From Marinobacter sp. S6332 (lineage in GTDB: Bacteria > Pseudomonadota > Gammaproteobacteria > Pseudomonadales > Oleiphilaceae): a stretch of DNA of 64,000 nt. The notes under the pieces are model-generated. The model was not told the DNA's origin. It did no database searches and worked only from the letters and a program-made list of their open reading frames with translations. The translations under genes and the position numbers were made by a program. Shown in pieces: positions 39,101 to 45,869 of the stretch (position 1 is the stretch's first letter; every line of letters starts with the position of its first letter). The stretch is from contig NZ_JALKAP010000004.1 in NCBI RefSeq assembly GCF_023016045.1, forward strand, positions 355,328-419,327, in the 5' to 3' direction.

Positions 39101-40629
39101 ATACTGGCTGGATAGTGGTAGACGATACAGTGTTTATACACATCGCTGATGGTTTGGACGGTGAGTTGTATGTTAATGGCATTGAAAATTTAGGGTCAGT
39201 AACGGCACCAACAGGCGCGCCAGCACTCTCGGATGGTAAGTACTACGAGGTATCTGTCGCTGATTTAGACAAACTGCAGTTTAGACCCGATGCAGGAAGC
39301 CCTCACCAAACCGGCTCACTGGGCGTCACGGTTTGGGCTGAACACCAAGAGAACAGTAGTGGGGGCTCGAAAGTATCTGAAGGAACCGGCTCACTGACTA
39401 TTCAGCAGTCTAATAATGGTTATGAGGCAACGATTACCGCAGCAGGTGAGGAAGCACAAACCGGTGGCGATAAAGAAAAGGCGATTGAGCTTAATTTTGG
39501 AGCTGATGCTGGCTTAGTGGACCCAGCTGAAGAAGTCAGCTCGGCCTATATCAGTGGCTTGCCCTCGGGCTTCACTGTATATGCCGGTCCGGATGCTACA
39601 AACGCTACCATGGCCAATAACGCCGGTAACGAGACGTGGGTGGTTCCAGTCACTGGAGGTGCGCTACCTACCTACATCGCGATTTTACCGCCAGCTAATT
39701 GGAGTGGCGGTTTAACGGGGTTGAATCTGACCGTGCTCAGTGGGCATGCAGGACTGGCTCCAACACCCACTGAGTTACCAATAGCCTTTGAGGTGACTCC
39801 GGTTGCCAGCGGTATTACCCTAAGCCCAACTCTCAGCTTTGGTGATGCAGGTGAGCTGATTGCGTTAAACCTCAACGCATCGATGAAAGACCCCATTGCA
39901 GCCACAGGGGCAATCGGTGATACGCACACCGAGCGTACGGAGTTAAAGCTAACTGGCTTCCCAGGTGGCGAGAAAGTGCAGTTCTTTATCGGCCCAGAAG
40001 TGGGTGACGGTACGCTGGATGGTCGTGTTGCTTACGATAGTGGTAGCAATGAATACACTATTCGTGATCTCACTCAAACTGAGCTGGATAGCCTGCAGTT
40101 TGTGCATGGCACAACAAGTGGTGCAGAGCAAGTCGGCATTGTAGCAAAGACCTATGAGGTAGATGGTTCAGGTAACCAAGTGAGCGGCTTCTCTGATGAA
40201 GTCACTTCAACAGTGAATATCAATGTCTCGCCTGTTGTCGCCACCTCAGGAGCTGATAAGTTCCTGTGGGAGGGCACGGCCATTAACGGCTTCGGCGGTG
40301 AGGATACGGTTCAGCTGCGCTTTGGTGATGATCTTGGTTCAGGTGACTTCAGTAAACTTGAAAATATTGAAATTATTGACATGAAGGACTCCGGAGCCAA
40401 CAAGGTAGGAGAGGGTGCAGGCCTTAGTATTCAGGATGTGTTGGATATGACCGATGAGAACAATGCACTGAAAATCGACGGAGATGGTGATGATTCCATA
40501 TTCCTGAAAAACAGCGAATGGACAAACGCCGGGAGCGACGGCAATGGCCATACGGTCTACACCGATGCGACCAGCGGTGCATCGTTAAGTATTTCAGAGC
40601 AGATTACGAGCATAACCATGGTCGATTAA
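30199..40629 (+). CDS. Giant LapA-type retention-module adhesin, type I secreted
   Basis: A 3476-residue surface adhesin. The N-terminal 130 residues resemble the retention module that anchors LapA-type proteins in the TolC pore (VVSLIGQAWAENANGERRV, VLEVGDQLAIDETLVL). A Gly/Pro/Asp linker follows (about 168-215), then Ig-like domains, a VCBS/cadherin-like domain (about 530-650), three near-identical 163-residue repeats (about 810-1295), and many further beta-sandwich domains. The C-terminus has a type I secretion signal region (SIQDVLDMTDENNALKIDGD). Two features are odd: no TAAG-like LapG cleavage motif is visible in the first 250 residues, and no array of GGxGxD RTX repeats is seen, only one GGEDTV near the end. 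No lapD/lapG gene lies in this window. Confidence 0.9.
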   Translation: MTTLATVVSLIGQAWAENANGERRVLEVGDQLAIDETLVLERGARVNLDFGDNQQLTFLGEQQVTAEERANLVEQSESLAPLEPNDQPITDPSTQSNQGTFSEGHGFVQLVRIGEIIEADGFTPVTVARIQEVLRPLGLSLPQRELEKGFRDEHLANRNDEYLDDVDPSGGNNDQPGESGQEPGDGGEQPGEGEQPGDGDQPDDGDEEPGDGGDRPELSISIDVIADDDIISAAEAEQPVTLTGTVGGDAQPGDKVTITVNGKAYETTVNADGKTWQTEVPGSELVQDRTVEATITSGYFEGEPVTAEAERPYLVEVTKPVLSIELEGAGPGGIYSESEISNGKVPAKVTLDKDTVKVGDLLQVKTPNGGVLLERPVTQEDIDNGVRVQVPVSPGQGKVTVEASITDPVGNSSTDRDEKPIDTLPPLLTGALDPQNDQDADPINLDISGKFSDAFSGSNLIYSAANLPGGLTIDPGTGVISGRIHSSASQTGNVGNGEYEVTITVFDPAGNSTQHSFTWTVTNPAPTAADDSGSTDEDTTLVVNPRNGVLKNDVDPDGDQLFVTGIVAGGSKPTSVGGLDTDIIGDYGTLKLQADGSYTYVPDKTNPDVRALKDGETLEDIFSYTMTDREGGADDATLVITINGVSDSEPTIIPKDENGPDDPNDIITAGHATVYESGLIADTPTQSKTVEGEITVTALDGLISVKVHGQTFDLTQLADLENTAVVLDTDYGKLTLNGFTPDEVDSTIVGGELSYSYELDIRFDNAAPGSNGDLNGFDSIDLEVLDAGNTSKNGTLEINIIDDEPAVSEKTVTHSVEVDETTLGVPSTAVSFADAFDTAYGADGAASSNGLVYSFEIDTTLATGLIDTATGENIELTISATGEAEGRTESGDLAFTVRVDSTNGEVTLTQARALKHPDKANPDDAVSLVENTLKLKATATDGDGDENSASISLGDKLVFKDDGPAVEVEAGFTAPEVIVDETSLGTPSSAIAFAGAFVAPDSGEDGAASTDALVYSLDIDPAIVTGLTDTATGQAIVLSINSSGEVEGRTDTDGELAFTASVDSNTGKVTLTQSRALSHPDTSDHDDAVSLAENALSLKATATDGDGDEASASISLGDKLVFKDDGPAIEVEAGFTAPEVIVDETSLGTPSDAKAFAGAFKAPDYGADGAASSDALVYSLDIDSTTSTGLIDTATGQAIVLSINGSGEVEGRTDVGGNLAFTISVNSDGEVTLTQSRSMQHTDTDDPDDEVTIASGTIKLHATALDGDGDTDKSDGVDIGGQFTFKDDGPTIDGSEVGGDGYVSDNAIVDERYLASGSESDPSKLIVGKNLPIDFGADGAVNAVGDIGLTFNSNIQDLIDLGLKSGTTDLTYAPSTDGHTITATAGANDIFTIELKVAADGTPSYEFTLQGPLDHTLDAGGATAENIVLPFDIKATDGDGDSVDLKFKVEVIDDTPPSDTRELEVNEDDSVSFSNADINQTTTTVITDAEHGTVTIGNDGTITYMPNEDYRGSDSYTYKVVTDGGEYERTVNITVKPVADAPLFTDRTDDGVVETPEDTEKSLELKLPAIKDTGATDQKDVGYAGSDYSELVGAITLEVKDVDTTVVGAGVAQDVVLQTVISGATKELKPATDGKITIVITDQTDFHVSNIQALHPEGTANGVYHLTKDQYEAITAHPAEDRHENFEVEVSVKSYEVDASGEALPDADVGGTNGAESTQTITVDVHAVTDDVGLKVQDDDTQAGVTVVISDADKTADITFDEDTSFNLTNILAPEAFKDTDGSETRYLGLKGLPDGTTVTVGGDDYVIGGNAPTVNFGGTIGEIPALTLAGTETNLPDITITPPKDLSGDLPAFEVILGALDSDSDSASNPGFVPPVVETDSVTIKLHIKPVGGDVAIEGAEGDEDTAIKFLENIKVTDDSTAIGTLGEVITEVSFTVPAGWTADGSDNWTNAEGQTWTMTEPVASTDWSGAWVGNTYTITFDTSPTGITKEARENILKEFTVTPPAHSSKDIDLSVEVTSVDHSIISGGSSSDPASKIETLTVVVKPVAELEDTDSDSADGNDVTMVGDHVYQTTGEEDGWFALGDETSTSFKLSAGWSNEDGKWVDDGSGNWFVDTSNGRSEDTFALLTPYMTVNNDARPGAATAGTLDGSVFTYEGPGGTVTLPFAGEPVKIPMQYLDTVQFKGPADWSGVVKIKVQAGTVDYDEDDNAATDLEASGESWLTNLIIEPRADQVTLKVDAIIKTPEDTPVALNINPTSSGLDETFNVTIDKIPVGATVDYWYFNESGTSTQGTFTGSAGNTSVEIINFDKANQPTLTPPKDSNVTINLDITAQSVDTLTYIDSGGTEQTITDTDPSKNQTLPTEVQVQGVPDDPILGLVQDKVYAEDAGDQNTGQLKVALSDLITELKSGETGVGGAGPDGSETVTLRISNLPEGFNLENAGPALGGSGESRVWVITEAHLATVEITVPKHYSGTVKFTAQPVVTENDNPSEIFFAPQNVSFDITPVPEATLSISSNLIEDTIGELELMPVGDDSDEYISTVRIKVSDVTDKELTLFTNSDGTGTPATETISGDEYYVFNVAAGQEAPNVYVKGPANFSGEKTLNIEYEVTDPVTSGIGSAVAEWKAAITHTLNFAAATDEIDLTLGDITGGTTDAGVTTAQKGDTVTVGLKITQKADTNAGGAQDADGSEKFIHVVISDVPAGVSVNGAIETAPGEWLMTVGSEAFNAAELTHNLEFVVSGYANTFQEAITITTYTQDTGAETIEEDSIQWTLNYVSDTGPDPVDLPELTLTAIDTPQTEDVSFVLGSVVTGAVSSGSTTDPFDLTVTIRTTPDDETAFAGMTRTLVTESGQQVALWTATVSGVTQGSAQTALDNLLGGITVTSPQDANSNNIAGGTLDLDINVSAHAHGISRDAQATPKLPITPVTDDLVITVSESVVDEGENIDLTISLSSENGADGTLGAPDTGWIVVDDTVFIHIADGLDGELYVNGIENLGSVTAPTGAPALSDGKYYEVSVADLDKLQFRPDAGSPHQTGSLGVTVWAEHQENSSGGSKVSEGTGSLTIQQSNNGYEATITAAGEEAQTGGDKEKAIELNFGADAGLVDPAEEVSSAYISGLPSGFTVYAGPDATNATMANNAGNETWVVPVTGGALPTYIAILPPANWSGGLTGLNLTVLSGHAGLAPTPTELPIAFEVTPVASGITLSPTLSFGDAGELIALNLNASMKDPIAATGAIGDTHTERTELKLTGFPGGEKVQFFIGPEVGDGTLDGRVAYDSGSNEYTIRDLTQTELDSLQFVHGTTSGAEQVGIVAKTYEVDGSGNQVSGFSDEVTSTVNINVSPVVATSGADKFLWEGTAINGFGGEDTVQLRFGDDLGSGDFSKLENIEIIDMKDSGANKVGEGAGLSIQDVLDMTDENNALKIDGDGDDSIFLKNSEWTNAGSDGNGHTVYTDATSGASLSISEQITSITMVD
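32620..34080 (+). repeat. Three tandem 489-bp coding repeats in the adhesin gene
   Basis: Units of about 163 codons begin near 32620, 33114 and 33603. Stretches such as 33061-33150 and 33550-33639 are nearly identical at the base level; the exact offset between matching positions is 489 bases. Each encodes one domain starting with VDETSLGTPS and ending with KDDGPAIEVEAGF or similar. The high identity implies recent duplication or gene conversion, and copy number may vary between strains. Confidence 0.85.
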
Positions 40630-40631
40630 GA

Positions 40632-41564
40632 TCACGTAGCGACTTTATTCGCCACCCCAAACGGAATATGCACCATAGGAATATCTCCAGCATCAGATTC
40701 TAGGTGCGACCGCTGGTCGTCAAAGAACATATGGGGCTTGAGTACGTTCAGGATGCGGTCTTTCTTCATGCCACCTAGGAAGAAAACCTCATTGGCGTTC
40801 ACGCCCCAGTGTTCCAGCGTTGTAATCACGCGCTCGTGGGAAGGGGCGTTGCGAGCTGTCACAATCGCGGTTCGCAGCACTCGCTTGTAATCCGTGTCGT
40901 CCGTTAATGCTTGGTCTTCCAGTGTTTGCAGATGTGAAAGCTTACGGAACAAATCCGCCAGCGGGCCGGGGCTGTGGGGGATTTGGGAGCGGGAGGTTTC
41001 ATGCTCCTGAAAGTCTTCCAGAGAGCCGGCTTTGTAGACTCGTTCAGAAGCGTCATCCGCAATCACGCCATCAAAATCGAACGCAATGCGAAGCTCTGTA
41101 TCTGTTTCATCGTCTACCACCTTACTAGGCAGTACGGTGCCAGCCGCGTAGCCGTAGTCGATTGCCTGGGATACGTCACTGGCGTTGGCAGAGAGAAACA
41201 GCGAAGCATTAAATGCCGGAATGTAGGCGTAGGGTGATTTGCCCTCGAGAAATGCGGCACGGGTAATGTCCAGACCGTGGTGGTGAATGGAATGGAATAC
41301 CCGCTTACCGGTAATTACCGAGTTCCGCGAAAGCAGTACCACTTCAACCGGACACTGCTCTGGGAACTTCTGGTTAATACTCAAAAAACGCCTTACGAAA
41401 GGAAAGGCAACACCCTTACGCAAAGGTTTGTCCAGATTGGCTTCCTGATGCTTCCGGTAGGCCTTTTCCCCCTGCTCACGAAACACACGGTCAGACTTCG
41501 ATAGATCAAACAGGGCGCTTGAGGCCACCGCGATCACGAGTTTGTCTTCAATGGGGTAGGGCAT
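40632..41564 (-). CDS. 5'-nucleotidase (NT5C1-type)
   Basis: A 310-residue cytoplasmic enzyme related to the eukaryotic cytosolic 5'-nucleotidase I family, which dephosphorylates nucleoside monophosphates. The HAD-type Asp motif is central: IAFDFDGVIADD (about 168-179). VTARNAPSHERV and a C-terminal FFDDQRSH supply the other HAD motifs. The N-terminal half (VIAVASSALFDL) is the family-specific part. No signal peptide is present. It ends 3 bases after the adhesin stop on the opposite strand and is 26 bases upstream of nothing related. Confidence 0.85.
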   Translation of the reverse strand: MPYPIEDKLVIAVASSALFDLSKSDRVFREQGEKAYRKHQEANLDKPLRKGVAFPFVRRFLSINQKFPEQCPVEVVLLSRNSVITGKRVFHSIHHHGLDITRAAFLEGKSPYAYIPAFNASLFLSANASDVSQAIDYGYAAGTVLPSKVVDDETDTELRIAFDFDGVIADDASERVYKAGSLEDFQEHETSRSQIPHSPGPLADLFRKLSHLQTLEDQALTDDTDYKRVLRTAIVTARNAPSHERVITTLEHWGVNANEVFFLGGMKKDRILNVLKPHMFFDDQRSHLESDAGDIPMVHIPFGVANKVAT

Positions 41565-41590
41565 GGTTAAAAGGTTCCTTTCTGGAAACG

Positions 41591-42475
41591 TCAGGGCTCA
41601 GTTTTCATATCGTTCTTATGGTCAGGCAAGAGCGACGCGAATACCTTCTCCCATAGCACTTCATACCGCTTTTTATGCCAACCAATATGGCCAATGCGCT
41701 TCTGATTGATCTCTTCAGGTGTTACGCGAATGTGCTGTTGTGGCGCATTGGCAAAAAACTCATGCAGCATCCGCACATTAGTAGACGACATCATTTCGTC
41801 ATCGGAAAACTCAATGGCAGTAATGGGGGTGCGCACACTGGCAAACCGCTCACGTAGCCAGTCTCCCTCGTAGCCTACGGCGTATTCTTCTTTCAGGCAC
41901 CAGCGACGCCATTGCATGATGACCCCTTTGGGCATGTCACACATAAGTTTTAGGCGGTTGCCGGGGAAATAGCCGGCAATGGGCACAACCGAGGGCACAA
42001 GAACGTACCAGAGGAACCAGGCAATGCGCTTGGTGGGTGGTGAATTGTGCCACCAGGTACCTGTACCGCAGCCAACGGTAATCACCTGGTCGATATCTGG
42101 GTTATGCCCCATAAAACCAATCATGTGGCCGCCCACACTGTGGCCGATCCAGATGAGTTTCAAATCGTTATATTGTTGTTTAACGAAACCCAGAATGGCT
42201 GGGCAGTCATATTTACCCCAGCTTAAAATGTCACTTTTGCTGTCCTTTACGCGGCCGTTCACAGAAAGCCCCATGCCCTCATAATCAAACGTCAGGGCAT
42301 GGAATCCTTGAGTATTCAGCCAGCGTGCAAAGTCATCGTACAGATACTGGGCAACGCCGGTAGCAGGCGCAAGAATGCAGAGGCCACGGACTTCTTCGCA
42401 GTCGGCTGAAAATAGGCGAGCCGTCAACTTGTGGCCGGCTTCAGTAGAAATGCTGTGAGTGTGGGGCTGGTTCAT
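41591..42475 (-). CDS. Alpha/beta hydrolase (serine aminopeptidase S33-like)
   Basis: A 294-residue soluble hydrolase of the Hydrolase_4/S33 group. The nucleophile elbow is WIGHSVGGHMIG with Ser; LTFDYEGMG after the first strands and the late GHIGWHKK region (probable catalytic His) fit the fold. No secretion signal. Lysophospholipase- or esterase-like activity is probable, substrate unknown. Its start region is divergent from the hemerythrin gene, sharing a 274-base promoter region. The following 5'-nucleotidase gene is 26 bases downstream and may be co-transcribed. Confidence 0.8.
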   Translation of the reverse strand: MNQPHTHSISTEAGHKLTARLFSADCEEVRGLCILAPATGVAQYLYDDFARWLNTQGFHALTFDYEGMGLSVNGRVKDSKSDILSWGKYDCPAILGFVKQQYNDLKLIWIGHSVGGHMIGFMGHNPDIDQVITVGCGTGTWWHNSPPTKRIAWFLWYVLVPSVVPIAGYFPGNRLKLMCDMPKGVIMQWRRWCLKEEYAVGYEGDWLRERFASVRTPITAIEFSDDEMMSSTNVRMLHEFFANAPQQHIRVTPEEINQKRIGHIGWHKKRYEVLWEKVFASLLPDHKNDMKTEP

Positions 42476-42749
42476 TACTGCTTCTCGGGGACTGATTGTT
42501 TAGAGTTCGTGCGCAAATAGTGCTGAATTTGAGGGCATGTTGGCAAATTATGTTGATAAATTTCTCAAAATTCGTGAAGTTGGTGCTACATGGTGCGGTA
42601 GCCCGTTCATATTGGGGGGAATGTCGCGACGTTTTGCGCCAGCGGCAACCAGTGCCGCCTGACTGCTCTGGTATTCCAGGAAAGAAGCATCCAGTATAGA
42701 GTTTGGAAAGCCAACTATAATACGACCTACCAGCAACGGAGGCTTTACT

Positions 42750-43301
42750 ATGGCAACCCTTAACCAAGTGCGTCACGATCACGCCAACATGGCTCGACTT
42801 CTGCACGTACTCTTGCTCCGGCATGAGTCTTTGACCCATGGTGATCGCCCGGACTTTCACCTGATACGCGAGGTTGTGGACTATATTCTCGACTACATGA
42901 ACAGTTTCGTTGGTCCTCTGGAGCGACTTTACAGCGAGCATCATGTGGCGAAGAAGTTCAAGGAAGGCGAGGTGGGCCAGCAGTTGGCCGAAGACTATCA
43001 AGCCTTGCGAGAACGCCTGAACCTGCTTTCCGAGAATATTGACATGATTCTTCTGGATGCCGTGGTTCCCATGGATCGTTTTGCCGATGATCTCAAGGCG
43101 TATCTCGATGCTCACCTTGCTTATCTGCGTGCAGAGCGGGAGCTGCTGTTTCCCTTCTTCCGTGAAAAGCTCTCAACTGAGGAGCAAAAGAACCTGCTCA
43201 AGATGTTGCCAGAGGGCGCGCAGGCCAATCTGGCGAGACTCAAAGAGGACTACCCGGAGCTGTACGACGAGTTTAAGGCAGCGCCTTCCCCCTTTTCCTA
43301 G
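42750..43301 (+). CDS. Hemerythrin domain-containing protein
   Basis: A 183-residue four-helix HHE-type hemerythrin with a diiron site: His ligands in VRHDHANM, LRHESL and the SEHHVAKKF motif, plus a C-terminal HLAYLRAERELLFPF with the late Glu. Such proteins bind oxygen or nitric oxide or protect iron centres. GGAGG is 7 bases before the ATG. It is soluble, without a partner gene, and runs tail to tail into the LysR gene with only 2 bases between. Confidence 0.85.
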   Translation: MATLNQVRHDHANMARLLHVLLLRHESLTHGDRPDFHLIREVVDYILDYMNSFVGPLERLYSEHHVAKKFKEGEVGQQLAEDYQALRERLNLLSENIDMILLDAVVPMDRFADDLKAYLDAHLAYLRAERELLFPFFREKLSTEEQKNLLKMLPEGAQANLARLKEDYPELYDEFKAAPSPFS

Positions 43302-43303
43302 TC

Positions 43304-44167
43304 TTATTCTGCTGTCGACAAATGGCTTCTGATTAGCTCGGCTAACTGCTTGGCAGGCTCTGAAGGCCTGCCAGCAGGCCGGTGCAGTGCAATCTCAACC
43401 GATTGAAGGGCGGGCATGCCACTGCGCTCGTCCAGCACTCGCAGTTGTGGGGTGAGCATGTTTCGTGTGATCACCGCGACTGCCAACCCCGCAGCAACAA
43501 CCGGCATGAGCCCGGTCATGGACTGGCTTGAATAGGCCATTCGCCAATCGCGCCCGGCGTTCGTTAACGCCTGTTCGGCGACATCTCGGAATACATCAGC
43601 CCCCGGCGAGTAAAAGGCCAAAGGTATCGGGTCGGTCAGTGACGGCTGGGCATTGGCTCCTACGGCCCATAACAAAGGCTCGCGCCGGATGACCTCACCG
43701 CCGGGAGACCGCGCCTGGCGGGTTACCACAGCCAAGTCCATGGTGCCTGCCTGTACTTGTTTGACCAACTCCACGCTTGAGCGACAGGTAACCTGCAACT
43801 GCACGGCAGGGAACTGCCGGTTGAAATGAGACAGTACCGAGGTCAACAGAAAGGCATAGTCCTCCGGGATTCCAAGGTTTAGTTCTCCGGAAATTTGACG
43901 CTGCTGCACGTCATCAATGGCTTCGTTATTAAGCTCCAGCATTTTTCTGGCGTAACCCACCAGCTTCTGACCTTCTGCGGTAAATCTTATGCGTCGTCCG
44001 TCCCGCTCATGGAGCGGAACGCCAAGTGCTGTTTCCAGGCGGTTTAACTGCATGCTCACAGTTGACTGGGTGTATGCCAATCTTTCGGCCGCAGCGGTTA
44101 CTGTGCCTGTGTCTGCAATGGTTACCAGCGTAAGAAGCATGTTCAAATCGAGTATGCGGTTTCTCAA
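43304..44167 (-). CDS. LysR-family transcriptional regulator
   Basis: A 287-residue LysR regulator with an N-terminal winged helix (about 5-62, LAYTQSTVSMQLNRLE as recognition helix region) and a C-terminal periplasmic-binding-protein-like effector domain. No ATG fits the family start; TTG 44167 gives MRNRILDLNMLLTLV, the expected beginning, with GAGG 9 bases upstream. The gene is divergent from an EamA exporter gene, and a dyad ATATCA-N8-TGATAT lies between them, so control of the exporter and of itself is likely. Inducer unknown. Confidence 0.88.
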   Translation of the reverse strand: MRNRILDLNMLLTLVTIADTGTVTAAAERLAYTQSTVSMQLNRLETALGVPLHERDGRRIRFTAEGQKLVGYARKMLELNNEAIDDVQQRQISGELNLGIPEDYAFLLTSVLSHFNRQFPAVQLQVTCRSSVELVKQVQAGTMDLAVVTRQARSPGGEVIRREPLLWAVGANAQPSLTDPIPLAFYSPGADVFRDVAEQALTNAGRDWRMAYSSQSMTGLMPVVAAGLAVAVITRNMLTPQLRVLDERSGMPALQSVEIALHRPAGRPSEPAKQLAELIRSHLSTAE

Positions 44168-44190
44168 TATATCAATCCTCGTGATGCTAT

Positions 44191-44210
44191 ATATCAAAAT
44201 CGATTGATAT
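44191..44210. promoter_or_regulatory. LysR-type operator candidate
   Basis: ATATCA-AAATCGAT-TGATAT is a perfect 6-8-6 dyad with the T-N11-A core expected of LysR regulators. It lies 23 bases from the TTG of the lysR gene and 77 bases from the exporter ATG, the usual place for such a site. Confidence 0.6.
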
Positions 44211-44287
44211 TGTGATGAATAGTAAATGCTTATCCTGTCACTGTCGAACTCAATCCACTCTTCAATCCACCCATAGAAACAGGAGCC

Positions 44288-45208
44288 ATGACGGTGCAAC
44301 TTATCGCAAACCCTTCCCGCCCACTTTATGTCAGTATCACTGCCGCCCTTTTTGCCGTTGTGCTCTGGGCTGGCGCGCCTTTGCTAGTAGATTTGGCCAG
44401 CTCTGTTCCACCTTTTCAGCTCACCGCTATTGCGTTGATTAGTGGGGCGATCGTGGCCTTACCAACGAGTCTTCGGAAGCGCGGAAGCCGAAAGCTCCAA
44501 AGTGTTCAAGTGCCGCTTTCTCTGCGATGGAAACTGGCTATTTATGGCTTGCTGCCAACCCTGATACTCGGTGCTATTGGTGGTTATCTCACAGGCGTTG
44601 GTATGGCTCCGACTGCTGAGGCGGCGTTAATAACTTACACCTGGCCAATTATGTTTATTGTGATCAGCCAGTGGCTGTTTCATCGCAGGATTCCGCTTCC
44701 CGTGCTGTGCGGTGCGCTTATCGCATTTTCGGGAGCGGCGGTCTTGCTGTCACCGGGAACCGGAACTGAGGGGTTTTCTCAGTACCTGCTCGGCTATGCG
44801 CTGGCTTTGATGGCGGCTTGCTGTTGGGCTTTGTATTCATGGGTTTGTCAGGCAGCGCCGGTAGCTGTTGCACCGATTATGCCGGGGCTTTTTTTGCTGG
44901 CCGCCTTGGGCGCCGCAATCGCAGACATTCTTACAGGCGCAGCTTTTGGGCTGCCGTCGGGCATCGCTCTTGTGGCTGGTATTGGTCTGGGTGTTGGGCC
45001 GTACGGGCTCGCCATGGTGGCTTGGGATGTAGCTCTGCGCAGCGGGCCAGCAGCACTGGTTGGGAGCCTTGCCTATGGCGTGCCTGTTTTAGCGGCTGCG
45101 TTTCTGGTTATTGCCGGAGTTGCAGCGCCGGATTGGCGCTTACCAACGGCTGCGTTGTTGGTCGTTGTGGGGTCGTTTGTGGCAAGTAATCTCCGGCCTG
45201 CTAGCTAA
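44288..45208 (+). CDS. EamA-family (DMT superfamily) transporter
   Basis: A 306-residue inner-membrane protein with about ten hydrophobic segments arranged as two EamA repeats. AITAALFAVVLWAGAPLLV opens the first, and GYALALMAACCWALYSW opens the second. Members export amino acids or metabolites; substrate not evident here. ATG 44288 has CAGGAG upstream. The divergent LysR gene is the probable regulator. The Lrp gene that follows is on the opposite strand. Confidence 0.88.
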   Translation: MTVQLIANPSRPLYVSITAALFAVVLWAGAPLLVDLASSVPPFQLTAIALISGAIVALPTSLRKRGSRKLQSVQVPLSLRWKLAIYGLLPTLILGAIGGYLTGVGMAPTAEAALITYTWPIMFIVISQWLFHRRIPLPVLCGALIAFSGAAVLLSPGTGTEGFSQYLLGYALALMAACCWALYSWVCQAAPVAVAPIMPGLFLLAALGAAIADILTGAAFGLPSGIALVAGIGLGVGPYGLAMVAWDVALRSGPAALVGSLAYGVPVLAAAFLVIAGVAAPDWRLPTAALLVVVGSFVASNLRPAS

Positions 45209-45230
45209 CGCAGGCCCGGCTACTGACCTT

Positions 45231-45710
45231 TTAATCACCACTGCCTACGGGAATCATCTGGGTGTTTTTGATTTCCCGTAAAACGAAGTTGGAATTTACC
45301 TGCGCTATGCCTTGCAAGGTAAAGATCTTTTCGTTGAGAAAGCGATCATAACTGGCCATATCCGGCACGATGATTCGCAAAACGAAATCGGCGTTTCCGG
45401 TAACTGCAAAACACTGTAGCACTTCGGGATAGCTACTCACCTGTCGTTCGATTTCCGCCGTGCTGTCTATGGTGTGTCTTTGGAGTGACAGGTTTACCAA
45501 CACGCAAAGGCCATGGCCGATGCGCTCCGGTGTCAGGTGTGCGCTGTAGCCTTTAATGACACCACTTTCCTCAAGGGCTCTTACACGTCGCCAACAGGCA
45601 GCCGGTGAGAGCCCTACCTGTTCCGCGAGTTGCTGGTTACTGATTCGGCCATCCCGTTGCAGAATCGCTAGGATGCGTTGGTCGAGTTTATCCAGCTCCA
45701 CCTGTTTCAT
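45231..45710 (-). CDS. Lrp/AsnC-family transcriptional regulator
   Basis: A 159-residue Lrp-type regulator: N-terminal helix-turn-helix (LDQRILAILQRDGRISNQQL, LSPAACWRRVRAL) and a C-terminal ligand-binding RAM domain (VLQCFAVTGNADFVL). ATG 45710 has AGGTG 8 bases upstream; a TTG further up is less likely. It is divergent from the indolepyruvate oxidoreductase operon, and two spaced repeats lie between them. Control of aromatic amino acid catabolism in response to an amino acid is the natural inference. Confidence 0.9.
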   Translation of the reverse strand: MKQVELDKLDQRILAILQRDGRISNQQLAEQVGLSPAACWRRVRALEESGVIKGYSAHLTPERIGHGLCVLVNLSLQRHTIDSTAEIERQVSSYPEVLQCFAVTGNADFVLRIIVPDMASYDRFLNEKIFTLQGIAQVNSNFVLREIKNTQMIPVGSGD

Positions 45711-45728
45711 TTGGTAACACCTGTTTTT

Positions 45729-45772
45729 TATCAAAGGATCTTTGTTTTAATTGTCATATATCAAAGGATCTT
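45729..45772. promoter_or_regulatory. Two 14-bp direct repeats spaced 30 bases, probable Lrp sites
   Basis: TATCAAAGGATCTT occurs at 45729-45742 and again, identical, at 45759-45772. The 30-base period is about three helical turns, so both copies face the same side. They lie between the divergent lrp-type and oxidoreductase genes. Octameric Lrp proteins often bind such phased sites. Confidence 0.6.
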
Positions 45773-45869
45773 GTGCAATCTATTAAAAGTCCCGCAAAAT
45801 ACGCAAGCACCTTTGGCGAACTTCCCTCTAGAATTTTGGTCATAAAATCGACAATAAAAGGAGGGCGCC

